In this document: in pieces, positions 63,914 to 64,000 of the stretch
How the letters are laid out: every line of letters starts with the position of its first letter
Position numbering within the stretch: the stretch's first letter is position 1
Source of the DNA: Cololabis saira
Taxonomy: Eukaryota > Chordata > Actinopteri > Beloniformes > Belonidae
Direction of reading: 5' to 3'
DNA: 64,000 nt
Assembly (NCBI RefSeq): GCF_033807715.1
Contig: NC_084591.1
Location: 45,593,868 to 45,657,867, forward strand
Made by a program: the position numbers and the translations under genes
Notes under the pieces: generated by a model
Told to the model about the DNA's origin: nothing
The model's input: the letters and a program-made list of their open reading frames with translations, nothing else
The model's database searches: none

Positions 63914-63985
63914 TTCCCTGACCGGGAATCGAACCCGGGCCGCGGCGGTGAGAGCGCCGAATCCTAACCACTAGACCATCAGGGA
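63914..63985 (-). tRNA. tRNA-Glu (CTC), copy 41
   Basis: Consensus. The unit to its right is cut by the window end after 15 bp, so the array goes on. Confidence 0.97.
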
Positions 63986-64000
63986 GATGCCGCTAGGTAG

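Larger units (their letters stand above)
15404..64000 (-). repeat. Tandem array of ~1,235-bp tRNA-Glu/LINE units
   Basis: The spacing between successive tRNA genes is 1,235 bp in most cases, with 1,240 at the first interval, 1,234 at two single-base deletions (near 19287 and in the T run near 24692), 1,222 in five units with a 13-bp shortening, and 373 at one mini-unit. Units differ by only a few bases each. Minus-strand order within a unit: intact tRNA-Glu, T5 terminator, decayed tRNA-Glu, LINE C-terminal piece, LINE polymerase core piece, next tRNA. All units share one orientation. The array is cut by the window end. Tandem tRNA-bearing repeats are known in vertebrates such as Xenopus; this unit composition I do not recognise. 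Confidence 0.97.

Noticed and set aside
15404..64000. The array as a CRISPR array.
   Set aside because: The unit is 1.2 kb with no short repeat-spacer pattern, and the surrounding sequence is vertebrate.
15404..64000. The array as a tRNA-derived SINE family.
   Set aside because: The tRNA is complete and near-identical with a Pol III stop, units are in strict tandem at fixed spacing, and there is no tRNA-unrelated body plus tail with target duplications.

Overview
The window looks like nuclear DNA from a teleost fish. The evidence is the mix of decayed fish-type transposons (CR1/L2-like, L1/Tx1-like and endonuclease-tailed LINEs, hAT and Tc1 pieces, MITE-like elements sharing a GTTTACATG end) together with AT, TG and GGAT microsatellites. 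I found no host protein-coding gene and cannot name the species.

Left part (1-15.4 kb): a transposon graveyard. In order it holds a perfect 18-bp hairpin, two MITE-like elements, a 21-bp minisatellite growing out of the 3' end of an L2-type LINE, a 5'-truncated L1/Tx1 LINE with poly-A tail and probable target-site duplication, a hAT transposase zinc-finger fragment, a degenerate LINE with a CCHC knuckle and a restriction-like endonuclease end, an (AT)n tract, a nested hAT/MITE cluster, a Tc1 transposase scrap, one arm of an inverted repeat (13.36-13.53 kb; the other arm is at 15.23-15.40 kb), and a LINE ORF1 esterase fragment that runs straight into the array.

Right part (about 15.4 kb to the end, continuing beyond the window): a head-to-tail array of a ~1,235-bp unit. 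Each unit holds one tRNA-Glu gene with anticodon CTC on the minus strand, followed by a T5 terminator. There are 41 copies: 29 with the same consensus sequence, 11 full-length variants and one truncated pseudogene. The rest of each unit is a minus-strand CR1/L2-like LINE remnant, with reverse transcriptase motifs A and B and C-terminal parts but no YxDD, plus a second, decayed tRNA-Glu that shares downstream flank with the intact gene.

The array has higher-order structure. A block of eight units at ~40.6-50.4 kb recurs with the same order of diagnostic variants exactly 12,311 bp downstream. A 13-bp deletion subfamily gives 1,222-bp units, and one 373-bp mini-unit sits at a broken tRNA. This fits repeated unequal exchange. 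The likely product of the locus is a large dose of tRNA-Glu(CTC), read by RNA polymerase III from internal A and B boxes; whether the copies are transcribed cannot be seen from sequence.
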